This document shows positions 33,994-43,312 of a stretch of DNA of 64,000 nucleotides, piece after piece; position 1 is the stretch's first letter; each line of letters starts with the position of its first letter. The notes beneath the pieces are model-generated. The model did not search any database and was not told where the DNA came from. It saw only the letters and a list, made by a program, of their open reading frames with translations. A program made the position numbers and the translations under genes. Origin of the DNA: Clostridium gelidum (GTDB lineage: Bacteria; Bacillota; Clostridia; Clostridiales; Clostridiaceae); assembly GCF_019977655.1 (NCBI RefSeq), contig NZ_AP024849.1, forward strand, positions 1,187,001-1,251,000, written 5' to 3'.

Positions 33994-34743
33994 TCAAAAC
34001 AATTCTATCCACGCCTCATAGTAATCATATTGTTTATCATCACAAGCAGTAATTAGATATTTCCCAATGATAATACCTGTTTTATATCCTAAATTTTCAG
34101 CATTAGATATTAATTCACTATAATTGTTATTAAGCATATTATAAAATTCAACTTTTAATAAGCCTACTAAATATAATTTTTCACAGCTATCTTTTTCTCT
34201 AAAAATATCATTATCAGTTTCAGATGTAAAATAACCATAATCAATAAGTGATTTTTCTGAATCAATAACTATTAAACCTTCATTAGGTTTGGAAAGATAT
34301 AATTGTATAAACTCTTTATTTAGATAATTCTTAGGATAATCAAATACTTTAATTGCTGAAAAAATGCAATTGTCTATATAACAAGGATTGGATTGCAGAT
34401 ATTTTAATTTTTCAATAATTTTTTCTTTAGATTCAATTCTTTCAATAGTATTTTTCAGCTTATGGAATTCATCAATGAGCTTTTCTTTATTTTTATTGAG
34501 AGTAGTCCCTAGCTCATCAATATTCATAAAAGGTATTAGTTTAATTTCTTTAAGCGGAATAGAAAGATCACGATAAAATGCAATATTCCAAATATCCAAT
34601 ATTGTCTGAAAAGAGGGGAGTCGATAATTATTTTTTTCATCCCTTGAAAATTTAATAAGGCATTCATTCTCCCAATAGCGCAATGTAGAAGATGGAACTT
34701 CAAATATATCTGAAATTTCCTTAATATAATTTCTTTTTTTCAT
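33994..34743 (-). CDS. MerR-family transcriptional regulator
   Basis: 249 residues. N-terminal MerR HTH (NYIKEISDIFEVPSSTLRYWENE, residues 4-26) and wing (NNYRLPS), a coiled linker helix (about 75-115), and a C-terminal region of about 130 residues that looks like an effector-binding domain of the GyrI/BltR type (ends YYEAWIELF). AGGAGG precedes the ATG. The divergent promoter 47 bp upstream has the 19-bp spacer and dyad that MerR proteins untwist to activate transcription, so this protein very likely controls the cell-wall-binding protein gene at 34906 in response to a small molecule. Confidence 0.92.
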   Translation of the reverse strand: MKKRNYIKEISDIFEVPSSTLRYWENECLIKFSRDEKNNYRLPSFQTILDIWNIAFYRDLSIPLKEIKLIPFMNIDELGTTLNKNKEKLIDEFHKLKNTIERIESKEKIIEKLKYLQSNPCYIDNCIFSAIKVFDYPKNYLNKEFIQLYLSKPNEGLIVIDSEKSLIDYGYFTSETDNDIFREKDSCEKLYLVGLLKVEFYNMLNNNYSELISNAENLGYKTGIIIGKYLITACDDKQYDYYEAWIELF

Positions 34744-34786
34744 ATGAACCTCCTATTATAAACAGATATTTTTGATTAAAGGTATA

Positions 34787-34817
34787 TTGACCTTAAAGTT
34801 ACTTTAAGGTTTATACT
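34787..34817 (+). promoter_or_regulatory. MerR-type promoter with perfect dyad operator
   Basis: TTGACC (34787-34792) and TATACT (34812-34817) are 19 bp apart, longer than the normal 17, and the spacer carries a perfect palindrome ACCTTAAAGT-T-ACTTTAAGGT (34790-34810). This is the classic MerR-activated arrangement. It points toward the 34906 gene. Confidence 0.9.
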
Positions 34818-34905
34818 ATTACTATAACATAAATTGCTTGAGTTGTTTGTGATTAGCGAATACAATTATGCAAAATGTAGTGAATTAATAATAGGGGAGA
34901 TAATA

Positions 34906-35994
34906 ATGAATAAAAAAGACATAAAAAAAATAATATCTATTGCTTTGGCATTTAGTTTAACACCTACAATAATGCCAAGTGTTTTAAATTTAGGAACAAC
35001 AGCTGTTTATGCTGCTAGTTCTTCAGGATATGTTACTGATATAAAACTAGAAACAAATAAAGATGATACAGTAAAAGTATATACTAAAAGCAGTTATAAC
35101 AGTCGGTATAAGTTAAGTGAAATAAGTGATAAAGCTCCAACAAGCTTATATGCTAAAGTTAGAAGCAACGTAAGGAAGATCAAGATTACTGATATTGATT
35201 TAGGAACTAATTGTGATAAGGTTGAAATTTACAAGGGAAGTACAAAAATAAATTTAGATGAAGAAATTAGTATTTCAAGTAGTGTAACACTAAAAATTCA
35301 AGCATATAGTGGATCAACTCTTAAAGAAACATATAACCTCAAAATAAAAAAGGAAAATTCTAGTTCAAATAGTAGTGATGATGATATATATTTAGATGAT
35401 TTATCATTAACATATGATAGCGATGATATTGATTTTAATTTCGATAAAGAGAAATCATCATATGATATTGATGTTAAAAATAAAGTGAGTTATGTAAAAA
35501 TATGTGCAGAGCCAGAAGATAAAGATTATACTGTTAAGATTAATGGCAGTACAGTAGATGATGGTGATGATTGGACAGATAAAGTGTCATTATCGGAAGG
35601 TAAAAATACTGTTACAGTTAAGATTAAAGATGATGATAATAACCAAAGAGAATATAATCTAAATATTAAAAGATTATCAAGCAATGAAAGCAATGCTACA
35701 AGTAGTACAAGCAGTCTTTCCACATCATTAAGTGAAGGATGGCATCAGACAAGTGGAGAATGGTATTTTATAACTCCAGATGGAGCTAAGCAAACAGGTT
35801 GGCAAAAGATAGATGGAAGATGGTATTACATGAATGAAAGTGGACTTATGCAAACAGGTTGGATAAAGAGTGGAACTAATGGAAAATCATATTATCTAAA
35901 TCCAATATCTAATGGATTTAAAGGTGCTATGGTTGTAAATGCTATAGGTGAAGGATATAGAATAGGTTCTGATGGCGCAAAAATAAATAATTAG
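34906..35994 (+). CDS. secreted cell-wall-binding protein with cadherin-like domains
   Basis: 362 residues starting at the ATG at 34906 after AGGGGAGA; the longer frame from 34834 runs over the promoter's transcript start and is not used. Signal peptide (about 1-36, ending near VYAAS), two cadherin-like/Ig-like beta-sandwich domains (about 40-125 and 150-245, both rich in Asp and Ser), a Ser/Thr linker (about 250-270), then choline-binding-type repeats (GWHQTSGEWYF, GWQKIDGRWYYM, GWIKSGTNGKSYYL) that attach to the cell wall. Surface-exposed. Expression is probably switched by the MerR protein next door. It has no catalytic domain. Confidence 0.9.
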   Translation: MNKKDIKKIISIALAFSLTPTIMPSVLNLGTTAVYAASSSGYVTDIKLETNKDDTVKVYTKSSYNSRYKLSEISDKAPTSLYAKVRSNVRKIKITDIDLGTNCDKVEIYKGSTKINLDEEISISSSVTLKIQAYSGSTLKETYNLKIKKENSSSNSSDDDIYLDDLSLTYDSDDIDFNFDKEKSSYDIDVKNKVSYVKICAEPEDKDYTVKINGSTVDDGDDWTDKVSLSEGKNTVTVKIKDDDNNQREYNLNIKRLSSNESNATSSTSSLSTSLSEGWHQTSGEWYFITPDGAKQTGWQKIDGRWYYMNESGLMQTGWIKSGTNGKSYYLNPISNGFKGAMVVNAIGEGYRIGSDGAKINN

Positions 35995-36300
35995 TTTATT
36001 GAAATAAAAGATAAGGCACATAAAAATAAATAATAAGTCCAAAACTTCCATGACCATTTTTCATCAGGAAAAACAATATTTGTAAATGATAACTTAATAA
36101 TGTATTTAGACAATGAAGGAGAATCAAGTCCAGAAAGAGGAGATTCTCCTTCTTATTTTTAGTTAGAGTATAATTTTAGTAGGCAGAAACAGTAATAAAA
36201 ACTGTATAAATAGTAAAAGGAGATGCGAAAGCATCTCCCAAATACATAAATTATCCATTATAATTAAGTTGCTAAGACTAAATAGAATGGAGTTATATTT
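35995..36300 (+). other. gap before the transposase gene
   Basis: Holds the terminator 36115-36160 and a very stable GGAGATGC-GAAA-GCATCTCC tetraloop hairpin at 36219-36238. A frame ending at 36162 encodes about 38 residues (GKTIFVNDNLIMYLDNEGE) without a start and may be a gene remnant. Confidence 0.5.
36115..36160 (+). terminator. terminator after the cell-wall-binding protein
   Basis: GAAGGAGAATC (36115-36125) pairs perfectly with GATTCTCCTTC (36142-36152), followed by TTATTTTT. Confidence 0.85.
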
Positions 36301-37833
36301 ATGTATGAATTAAGTTTAAATGATAAAGGAATGACTTTCAAGGAGTTAGAGAAAAGAATTTATAAATATGCTTGTGACGAAGCTTGTAATGCTTTAAAAA
36401 GTATATTAGAATTTTTAGATGAAAAACTACTTAATGAAAGAGATAGCAAGGTTTACCGTAATAAAGGTCGTAAGCAAACTTGTTTGAGGACTATTATGGG
36501 GAACGTAGAGTATTCTAGGCGCATTTATGAATTTAAACTTGAAGATGGTAAGAAAGCAACTAAGTACCTTTTGGATGAGTATTTAGGGATGGACACTTTA
36601 GGAAATGTGTCTATAAATCTCGTAGAAACTATTTTAACTAACGTGACGGAGGTTTCTTTTAGAAAGACATCTGAGAATATTAAAACTATGTGTAATCAAG
36701 ATATTAGTGCTCAAGGCGTTTGGAACATAGTTCAAACACTTGGGGAAAAGATTAAAGAAATAGAAAATCGTAAAATTGAGTTAAATGACAAAGGTGCATT
36801 AAAAGGCGAAAAGGAAGTACCAGTATTGTTTCAGGAGCAAGATGGAGTTTGGCTCTATCTTCAAGGTAATGATAGACCAAAAGGGAAAAATAAAAAGAAA
36901 GAGTTAAAACTAGCAGTATCATATACTGGCTGGACTTTACGCCCAGGGAGCAAAAAAGAATATGTGGTTGTTGATAAAACTGTTTGTGCAAGCTTTAGCA
37001 ATTCCAATCACTTTAAAAAGCTTGCTAGCGCAACAATTTCAGAAAAATACAATGTAGATGAAATTCAAACTAGAATATTAAACGGTGATGGAGCAAATTG
37101 GATTAAAGCAACTTGTGAGGATGAAGACATTCATTTTCAGCTAGATCCATTTCATGTAGGCCAAGCGATTATACGTAAGGTAAGTGATAAAAGAGCTCAA
37201 AAGCAATTACTAAAACTATTTAGAGAAGGTAAAATTGATGAAGGTCTAGAAACTATTGTAAATATGATGATACTTACAAACGAAAAAGATATTGCATTTA
37301 AGAAGCTTACTGAATTATATGATTACTTTGTTCACAATAGAGATGGATTAATACCGTATAAATTAAGAAGTGACATAAACATGCCTACGGCGCCGGAAGG
37401 CATGGAATACAAGAATCTAGGCACAATGGAACATAATATTTGTGATGTATTAGCTCAAAGAATGAAGGGCAGAAAAATGAGCTGGTCTATTAATGGTGCA
37501 GATAATTTATCTAAAATATTATCTGAAAAATTTAGTAATAGGTTGTTTGATACTGTAGATAAAATCTACAGAAATATTATTTCTGATGATGTTATTGATA
37601 CAGTAGTTGCAAAACTACCATTAACAGTATTTCAAGCGAATAAAGAATCTAATAAGTGTAAGGCATATAAGTGCAATAGTGCACAAATTCCGTATAGCGG
37701 AGCTGCCGCAACGTTAGGTAGAAAAATAGTACGTGATTTATGTGGATTAAAATCATTTAGTGATATTAGTTATAGTTAAATATACAGTATGGGTAGGGAA
37801 ATTTTAAAAATGCAATGTAAAATAATGGATAAT
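36250..37833 (+). mobile_element. ISLre2-type insertion sequence, tentative ends
   Basis: The transposase gene (36301-37779) is flanked by ATTATCCATTAT at 36250-36261 and its exact reverse complement ATAATGGATAAT at 37822-37833, a possible terminal inverted repeat that would define a 1584-bp element, a normal size for the family. The repeat is AT-rich and short, and no target duplication was identified, so the ends are uncertain. Confidence 0.45.
36301..37779 (+). CDS. ISLre2-family transposase (UPF0236 type)
   Basis: 492 residues with the family's N-terminal pattern (MTFKELEKRIYKYACDEA, then RTIMGNVEYSRRIYEF), a central VLFQEQDGVWLYLQG, HFQLDPFHVGQAI, and a C-terminal GTMEHNICDVLAQRMKGRKMSWS. 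These are characteristic of ISLre2 transposases. Length is full, with no frameshift, so it may be active. ATGGAGT lies before the ATG. Confidence 0.93.
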   Translation: MYELSLNDKGMTFKELEKRIYKYACDEACNALKSILEFLDEKLLNERDSKVYRNKGRKQTCLRTIMGNVEYSRRIYEFKLEDGKKATKYLLDEYLGMDTLGNVSINLVETILTNVTEVSFRKTSENIKTMCNQDISAQGVWNIVQTLGEKIKEIENRKIELNDKGALKGEKEVPVLFQEQDGVWLYLQGNDRPKGKNKKKELKLAVSYTGWTLRPGSKKEYVVVDKTVCASFSNSNHFKKLASATISEKYNVDEIQTRILNGDGANWIKATCEDEDIHFQLDPFHVGQAIIRKVSDKRAQKQLLKLFREGKIDEGLETIVNMMILTNEKDIAFKKLTELYDYFVHNRDGLIPYKLRSDINMPTAPEGMEYKNLGTMEHNICDVLAQRMKGRKMSWSINGADNLSKILSEKFSNRLFDTVDKIYRNIISDDVIDTVVAKLPLTVFQANKESNKCKAYKCNSAQIPYSGAAATLGRKIVRDLCGLKSFSDISYS

Positions 37834-37927
37834 AATTTAAATAAAATTCTTGCCAACTTTTACTTGACTCAACCTTATTTTTATATTTTTCAATATTACT
37901 TGCTACTTTGATGATATAATTAGCTTT

Positions 37928-37997
37928 AGGCACAATTAAAAAAATAATAGTCCAGTATGCATCGCATCTTTGGTCCATTATTTTCTTTCATGTGCCT
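37928..37997. repeat. palindromic repeat element, copy A
   Basis: AGGCACA (37928-37934) pairs with TGTGCCT (37991-37997), and inside AAAATAATAG..CC pairs with GGTCCATTATTTT. A near-identical element is at 53834-53890. The two share AAAATAATAG, CCAGTATG and ATTATTTTCTTTCATGTG. It looks like a short non-autonomous or extragenic palindromic repeat, directly upstream of fliB. Confidence 0.7.
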
Positions 37998-38030
37998 TAG
38001 ATAAAATATTAAAAGGTAAGGAAGATAATC

Positions 38031-39242
38031 ATGGAGAAAAATGTTAAAATAATATATCCATCATATTTAGATAAGTTTCAGTGTATTGGAGGAAAATGTG
38101 AAGATACCTGTTGCATGGGATGGGATATAGATGTTGATAAAGAAACATTTAAAAAATATCATAAAGTTACAGATGAAACAATGAAGAAGATAATCCGAAA
38201 AAGTATTCATATCAATGAATATTGTACTAATAAAGATTTAGATTATGGAAGAATTAAATTAAACAAAGAAAAAAAATGTCCGCTTCTAGATGATCAGAAT
38301 TTCTGTTCCATTCAAGGAAGATTTGGTGAAGATTATCTATCTAGTGTTTGTGGTCAATTTCCTAGAGTACTAAATAAAGTAGATGACCATTATGAAATGT
38401 GTCTTGATGCATCATGTATAGAGGCAGCAAGAATTATTTTTGGAAGTAAAGAAAAAATAGAATTTAAGCAAAGTGAAAAGAGTTTAGGTAAGTATACTAT
38501 GTCCGGTGTACTTGATACTAGATCATCTGAATTTAAAAATACACCTATAAAGTATTTTAAAGAGATACGAGACTTTTCAATAAAAATAATGCAAAATAGA
38601 AATTTAAATTTCAGTTCTAGATTATATGTTCTGGGTGATTTTTTAAATAAGCTTGAAGATATAGAAAGTAATAAAATAAAAGAATTTATAAGTAAATATG
38701 ATATAGAAACTAAATCTAAGTCTTATAAAAGAGATCCTATGAATTATGCACTTCAAGTTTCATTTTTGAAGAATATAGTTGATTCTTTAGATATAGTAAA
38801 TGAAATGGATAGCGATAAATTAAGAAAGTACACTAAGGAAGTTTTACAGGGATATAATATTAAAGATAATGATGATGTAATTGAAAATAAGAAGGAATAT
38901 ATAAATGCATTTGAAAAATATACAGATGAGTATATAGAAAGCAACAGCCACATATTTGAAAATTATATGGTTAATTTTATATATAATAATTTATTCCCTT
39001 TTTCAGAAAGTGACTTTATGTTCGATGGATATATTCTGCTTTTATTTAGATATTCATTAATCAGATTTTATCTAGTTGGGAAATACATATATAATGGAAA
39101 AGATTCTGTAGAAGATATAATAGAGTTTGTTAAAGTATTTGTAAAAGCAGTAGAGCACGATAGAAACTATAGAAGCAAAATTTTAGAATATATTAAAGAA
39201 AATAGCTTTGATAATATGGAATTTGCAAAAATGCTTTTGTAA
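38031..39242 (+). CDS. fliB: flagellin lysine-N-methylase
   Basis: 403 residues. The N-terminal Cys-rich region is typical of FliB: FQCIGGKCEDTCCMGWDID (about 17-35), CPLLDDQNFCSIQ (about 84-96), SVCGQFPRV and MCLDASC. The cysteines probably hold an Fe-S cluster, and the protein methylates lysines on flagellin with SAM. AAGGAAG precedes the ATG. Presence suggests a motile cell. An 80-nt fossil of a second copy of this gene is present at 57007-57090. Confidence 0.93.
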   Translation: MEKNVKIIYPSYLDKFQCIGGKCEDTCCMGWDIDVDKETFKKYHKVTDETMKKIIRKSIHINEYCTNKDLDYGRIKLNKEKKCPLLDDQNFCSIQGRFGEDYLSSVCGQFPRVLNKVDDHYEMCLDASCIEAARIIFGSKEKIEFKQSEKSLGKYTMSGVLDTRSSEFKNTPIKYFKEIRDFSIKIMQNRNLNFSSRLYVLGDFLNKLEDIESNKIKEFISKYDIETKSKSYKRDPMNYALQVSFLKNIVDSLDIVNEMDSDKLRKYTKEVLQGYNIKDNDDVIENKKEYINAFEKYTDEYIESNSHIFENYMVNFIYNNLFPFSESDFMFDGYILLLFRYSLIRFYLVGKYIYNGKDSVEDIIEFVKVFVKAVEHDRNYRSKILEYIKENSFDNMEFAKMLL

Positions 39243-39665
39243 TTACAACAAGTTCAATTAATATTTATATTCAAGAATACGAATATCGTACTTCGTCTCT
39301 ACCAGGAAACCTACGAAAATCTTAATTTTAGATTTTCGTGGGTTAATTTGTTTTTATAAGAAGTAAAAATAAATTAACCTAAGCAACTTCTGAGCATGAT
39401 TTATCCACATTTAATTTACAATAATCATTAAAACGATAGTAATTCTTTATAATATAAAATCTAGTGCAACATATGTCTATATTTGGTTAATATATTGCCA
39501 GTTTAATTTACCAAATAGATGTAATATGGTAATAAGAAAATTTAAAATTAGTAGAAGAACAAAAGTTATCCATGTTTATTGGTAATGTATTTTGACAAAT
39601 TTTTATTAAATTATACGTGTAAAATTATAGATTACAGAAAGCATATATAGGAGGAATGGAACAAT
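39243..39665 (+). other. intergenic region between fliB and the esterase gene
   Basis: A terminator hairpin at 39310-39342 and a TTGACA at 39592-39597 without a well-spaced -10 (TATACG starts at 39612). No gene found. Confidence 0.5.
39310..39357 (+). terminator. terminator after fliB
   Basis: CCTACGAAAATC (39310-39321) pairs with GATTTTCGTGGG (39331-39342) with one G-U pair, then TTAATTTGTTTTT. Confidence 0.8.
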
Positions 39666-41381
39666 ATGATGAATGATGAACAATTAGGACCTAAAGCGCC
39701 TAAAGATCCACAAGAAAAACGTAGTGGCTTTTATATTATGGTAGATAAAATTTTAGAAGCCACTGCACGATTGGAAGGAAAACCTTCTCAGGAAGTTTAT
39801 CTGGATGAAGGTAGATTAGCCTTTAATGCTCAGTTTGTAGGCGGAGTTAAGGATGAAAATATCCTTGAATTATTAAAAAATTGCGACAGTGTTCATAAAG
39901 TAGTTCATAGCATCGGAGTGTGTGTAATAGGAAAAGATGATGTAGGAACTATCGACTTTGTATTTCAAAACTATGGAAAAGTAGATAGATATGCAGGTGG
40001 AACAATAATTAAGCTGCCATGCACCAAAGATGGATCAGAGGTAATTCTTAACCTTGAAGATTATGAGTGGTCAACAGATGATGATGTTGTTGGAAAAATA
40101 GCTTTTGAGTTTGAAAATCCAGGATTAACAGCGCAGGCAACAGTTAAGGTTTATCTTAATGATGGTTATGAGGTGCCTGAAATCGAAATTGATCCACCAG
40201 TGGAATTCGGTAGTACTAAGTATAATTCAATGATTTCAAAGTCTCTTTTAAATATTGGTAATAATAAAAGGCTTAAAGCTGCGATAGATAAGGCAAGAAA
40301 AGGAGAAGATGTAACCATTGCTTATATAGGAGGTTCTATCACTCAAGGTGCTGGTGCAAAACCAATTCATACAGAGTGTTACGCTTATAGATCATATGTG
40401 AAATTTAAAGAGATGTTTGGAAAGAATGGTGGAGATAATGTTCATTTTATAAAAGCAGGAGTAGGTGGAACGCCTTCAGAGCTTGGAATGATAAGATATG
40501 ACCGGGATGTTCTAAGAGATGAAAAGGTAAAACCTGATATTGTTGTTGTTGAATTTGCAGTAAATGATGAAGGAGATGAGACAAAAGGTAAATGTTATGA
40601 AAGTTTGGTTAAAAATATACTTTCTGCTGAAAATAAACCAGCAGTAGTTTTATTGTTTAGTGTATTTGCCGATGATTTTAATCTCCAGGAAAGACTTTCA
40701 CCAGTGGGAAATCATTATGACTTGCCTATGGTAAGCTTATCTGATGCTGTTGTAGAACAATTTAAACTAACCAAAGAGGAAGGTAACATCATAACAAAGA
40801 GACAGTACTTTTACGACATTTATCACCCTACAAATGATGGACATACTATAATGGTAGATTGTCTTGCACATTTATTCGATCAGACTGCAAAGGATGTTTG
40901 TAATGAAAAGGATATCTTACTTGATATAGAGCCAGCTATAGGAAATTGTTTTATAGAAGTGCATCTTATTGATAAGAAGGATAATGCATACGGGGCAGTA
41001 ATAAAACATGGAAGTTTTAAAGAAACAGATGAAGATCTTCAGTTTGTTGAAATGGATTGTAATCCTTTGGGAACACCTGAGTTCCCATATAATTGGATGC
41101 ACACACCAGAATCTGGAGATGAAAGCTTCTGTTTAACAGTTAATAGCCGAAGTTTGCTGCTCATTTTTAAGGATTCAGGAAGAATGGATTTTGGCAAGGC
41201 AGATGTTTATGTGGATAGTACGATTGTGTTAACAGCAGATCCACGAGCAACAGGATGGACACATTGTAATGCTGTTATTTTGTATCAAGAGGAAAATAGC
41301 AGGGAACATCAGGTAGAAATAAAGATGGCAGCAGATAGTCAGGATAAGTTTTTTACTATCCTTGGATTTGGATATAATTAG
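39666..41381 (+). CDS. SGNH/GDSL-family hydrolase, likely carbohydrate esterase
   Basis: 571 residues. The N-terminal 200 residues form a beta-rich domain resembling the accessory domain of SGNH acetylxylan esterases. The catalytic domain has block I IGGSITQGAG (nucleophile Ser224), block II GVGGTPSE, block III VVEFAVND and block V DIYHPTNDGH (Asp384, His387). The C-terminal part (about 420-571) is another beta-sandwich. No signal peptide, so it is cytoplasmic and would deacetylate imported oligosaccharides. GGAGG precedes the ATG. It is followed by a YesM/YesN pair and a sugar ABC importer, supporting a role in acetylated plant oligosaccharide use. Confidence 0.88.
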   Translation: MMNDEQLGPKAPKDPQEKRSGFYIMVDKILEATARLEGKPSQEVYLDEGRLAFNAQFVGGVKDENILELLKNCDSVHKVVHSIGVCVIGKDDVGTIDFVFQNYGKVDRYAGGTIIKLPCTKDGSEVILNLEDYEWSTDDDVVGKIAFEFENPGLTAQATVKVYLNDGYEVPEIEIDPPVEFGSTKYNSMISKSLLNIGNNKRLKAAIDKARKGEDVTIAYIGGSITQGAGAKPIHTECYAYRSYVKFKEMFGKNGGDNVHFIKAGVGGTPSELGMIRYDRDVLRDEKVKPDIVVVEFAVNDEGDETKGKCYESLVKNILSAENKPAVVLLFSVFADDFNLQERLSPVGNHYDLPMVSLSDAVVEQFKLTKEEGNIITKRQYFYDIYHPTNDGHTIMVDCLAHLFDQTAKDVCNEKDILLDIEPAIGNCFIEVHLIDKKDNAYGAVIKHGSFKETDEDLQFVEMDCNPLGTPEFPYNWMHTPESGDESFCLTVNSRSLLLIFKDSGRMDFGKADVYVDSTIVLTADPRATGWTHCNAVILYQEENSREHQVEIKMAADSQDKFFTILGFGYN

Positions 41382-41494
41382 AAAGTTCCAAGGCAACCAT
41401 TAGATGTAAGAAAAATGCAGAATGATTCCTAATATATTTATAGTTTAAATTAAAATTATAGACTAAGTATTTTTTGCCACTCCCAACTATTTAA

Positions 41495-43312
41495 ATGAAA
41501 GAGAAGATAATGATGATAAATTTAATAGGTATACGTAAAAGATACATGGATTTAAAGATAAGTTCAAAAATAGTTGTTATATATCTTATGCTAATGATTT
41601 TTTCAGTAATTGCAAGCAGTTTTATTTATGAAAAAATATATGATGACATTACATCAAAAAAGGTTAGTGAATTGTCTGTTCAAACACTTTATACCATAAA
41701 GTCAAATATAAATTCTATGATACAGAGCATAGGTAATAATTCAAGAATAATAATATCTAATAAAGATATACAGTCCATATTAAAAAATTCAAACAATAGG
41801 AATGGTAGTAATATCCAGATTACTATGAATAGTTATTTAAGTAGTATTATAGATTCCATGAATAATGTATCTGCAATTTATATTTATGATAATTTTGGAA
41901 ACAAATACTACATAGACAAGCAATCTAGAAATAGCTTTAAGTTTGATAGAATTGAAGATGCAAATTGGTATAAAACCATTATTGATAAAAAAGGATATTA
42001 TATATTAAGATTAAATGCTGGAGAGAAAGCAGATTCTAATATTAAAGAAAATTATGTGTCATTAATTAGAGTGATAAATGATATGGAATCTCAAAAACCA
42101 ATAGGAACACTCGTTATAAATATAAATGAAAGCTACTTTGTTAATTGTTATAAGGATATTGTAAGTAAAAATGGTACTAATATTTTACTTATGGATGAAA
42201 ATAATGAATCTATAGTTAATCCGAAGGATGTATCTGATTTTAATCAAATAAGTGAATTGGTGACAAAAAAGTTAGTAAAATCTACTGATGAAAAGGAGCA
42301 TAATTCAATAATTGAAAAAGTAAAAGGGCAGGACTATATATTTTCTTTATTGAAAATTGAAGATTTTAACTGGACGATTGTTAGTAAAATACCTTTTAAG
42401 GAACTTTCAAAAGAATCAAATACCTTATATTTTATGACCTTTATTTTTACTATAATCAATGGAATATTGATGCTTATTGGAGCTATTTCAATATCTAGAT
42501 TAATTACTAACCCTATAAAAAAACTTTTGAGATCTATGAAGGGGATAGAAAATGGGGAATTTAAGAAAGTTAATATTGAAGTTGGTAATGATGAAATTGG
42601 TAAACTTAAAGATGGGTATAATATTATGGTTTGTGAAATTGAAAAGCTTATCAATAGAATTGTTGATGAACAAAAGGTAAAGAGGAAGGCAGAACTTAGT
42701 GTGCTTCAAGCTCAAGTAAAACCTCATTTTCTATATAATACTTTGGATGCTATGGGATATCTCGCTTTATCTGGAAAATGTAATGAAGTATATGAAGCTC
42801 TAGAAGCTTTAGGTGGATACTATAGGACTAGCCTTAGCAAAGGAAGAGAGGTAATTACTGTAGGAGAAGAAATTGATATAGTAAAAAATTATTTCTTGTT
42901 ACAAAAGTTAAGGTATGGGGATATTTTTACGGACACTTATGAAGTTGATGAAAAGGTACTTCATCTTAGGATATTAAAGCTAGTATTGCAGCCTATTGCA
43001 GAAAATGCATTGTATCATGGTATAAAACCAAAGGGTGAAAAAGGTAATATAAAGTTTACAGTTGGTTTAATAGGTAACTTAATGAAAATATCTATAGAAG
43101 ATGATGGAGTTGGAATGACAGAGGAAGAACTTGATAAGGTTATGAGTGATAAAATTGACCATAATAATTTGAGCTTTGGATTAAGGGGAACTATAGAAAG
43201 ATTAAGAATTTTTTATGGTATATCAGAAGTATATGAAATTGAAAGTCGCAAAAGATACGGAACTAAAGTGACTATTACAATTCCTATAGAAGATGGGGGT
43301 AAAAATGAATAA
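41495..43312 (+). CDS. YesM/LytS-type sensor histidine kinase
   Basis: 605 residues from the ATG at 41495; starts at 41510 or 41513, just after GAGAAG, are equally possible. TM1 (about 25-48), dCache-like sensor (about 50-300), TM2 (about 305-330), HAMP (about 335-385), His_kinase with His411 (QVKPHFLYNTLDAM) and HATPase (DDGVGMT). Stop overlaps the response-regulator gene. Such kinases sense sugars or the binding protein outside the cell and switch on ABC importers. Confidence 0.94.
   Translation: MKEKIMMINLIGIRKRYMDLKISSKIVVIYLMLMIFSVIASSFIYEKIYDDITSKKVSELSVQTLYTIKSNINSMIQSIGNNSRIIISNKDIQSILKNSNNRNGSNIQITMNSYLSSIIDSMNNVSAIYIYDNFGNKYYIDKQSRNSFKFDRIEDANWYKTIIDKKGYYILRLNAGEKADSNIKENYVSLIRVINDMESQKPIGTLVININESYFVNCYKDIVSKNGTNILLMDENNESIVNPKDVSDFNQISELVTKKLVKSTDEKEHNSIIEKVKGQDYIFSLLKIEDFNWTIVSKIPFKELSKESNTLYFMTFIFTIINGILMLIGAISISRLITNPIKKLLRSMKGIENGEFKKVNIEVGNDEIGKLKDGYNIMVCEIEKLINRIVDEQKVKRKAELSVLQAQVKPHFLYNTLDAMGYLALSGKCNEVYEALEALGGYYRTSLSKGREVITVGEEIDIVKNYFLLQKLRYGDIFTDTYEVDEKVLHLRILKLVLQPIAENALYHGIKPKGEKGNIKFTVGLIGNLMKISIEDDGVGMTEEELDKVMSDKIDHNNLSFGLRGTIERLRIFYGISEVYEIESRKRYGTKVTITIPIEDGGKNE

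Noticed and set aside
36049..36162. 38-codon open stretch after the cell-wall-binding protein
   Set aside because: No start, no recognised family, and its last part is the terminator hairpin; mentioned only as a possible remnant.
36752..36991. Minus-strand ORF within the transposase gene
   Set aside because: Shadow frame of a well-supported coding region, with no ribosome site or family match.
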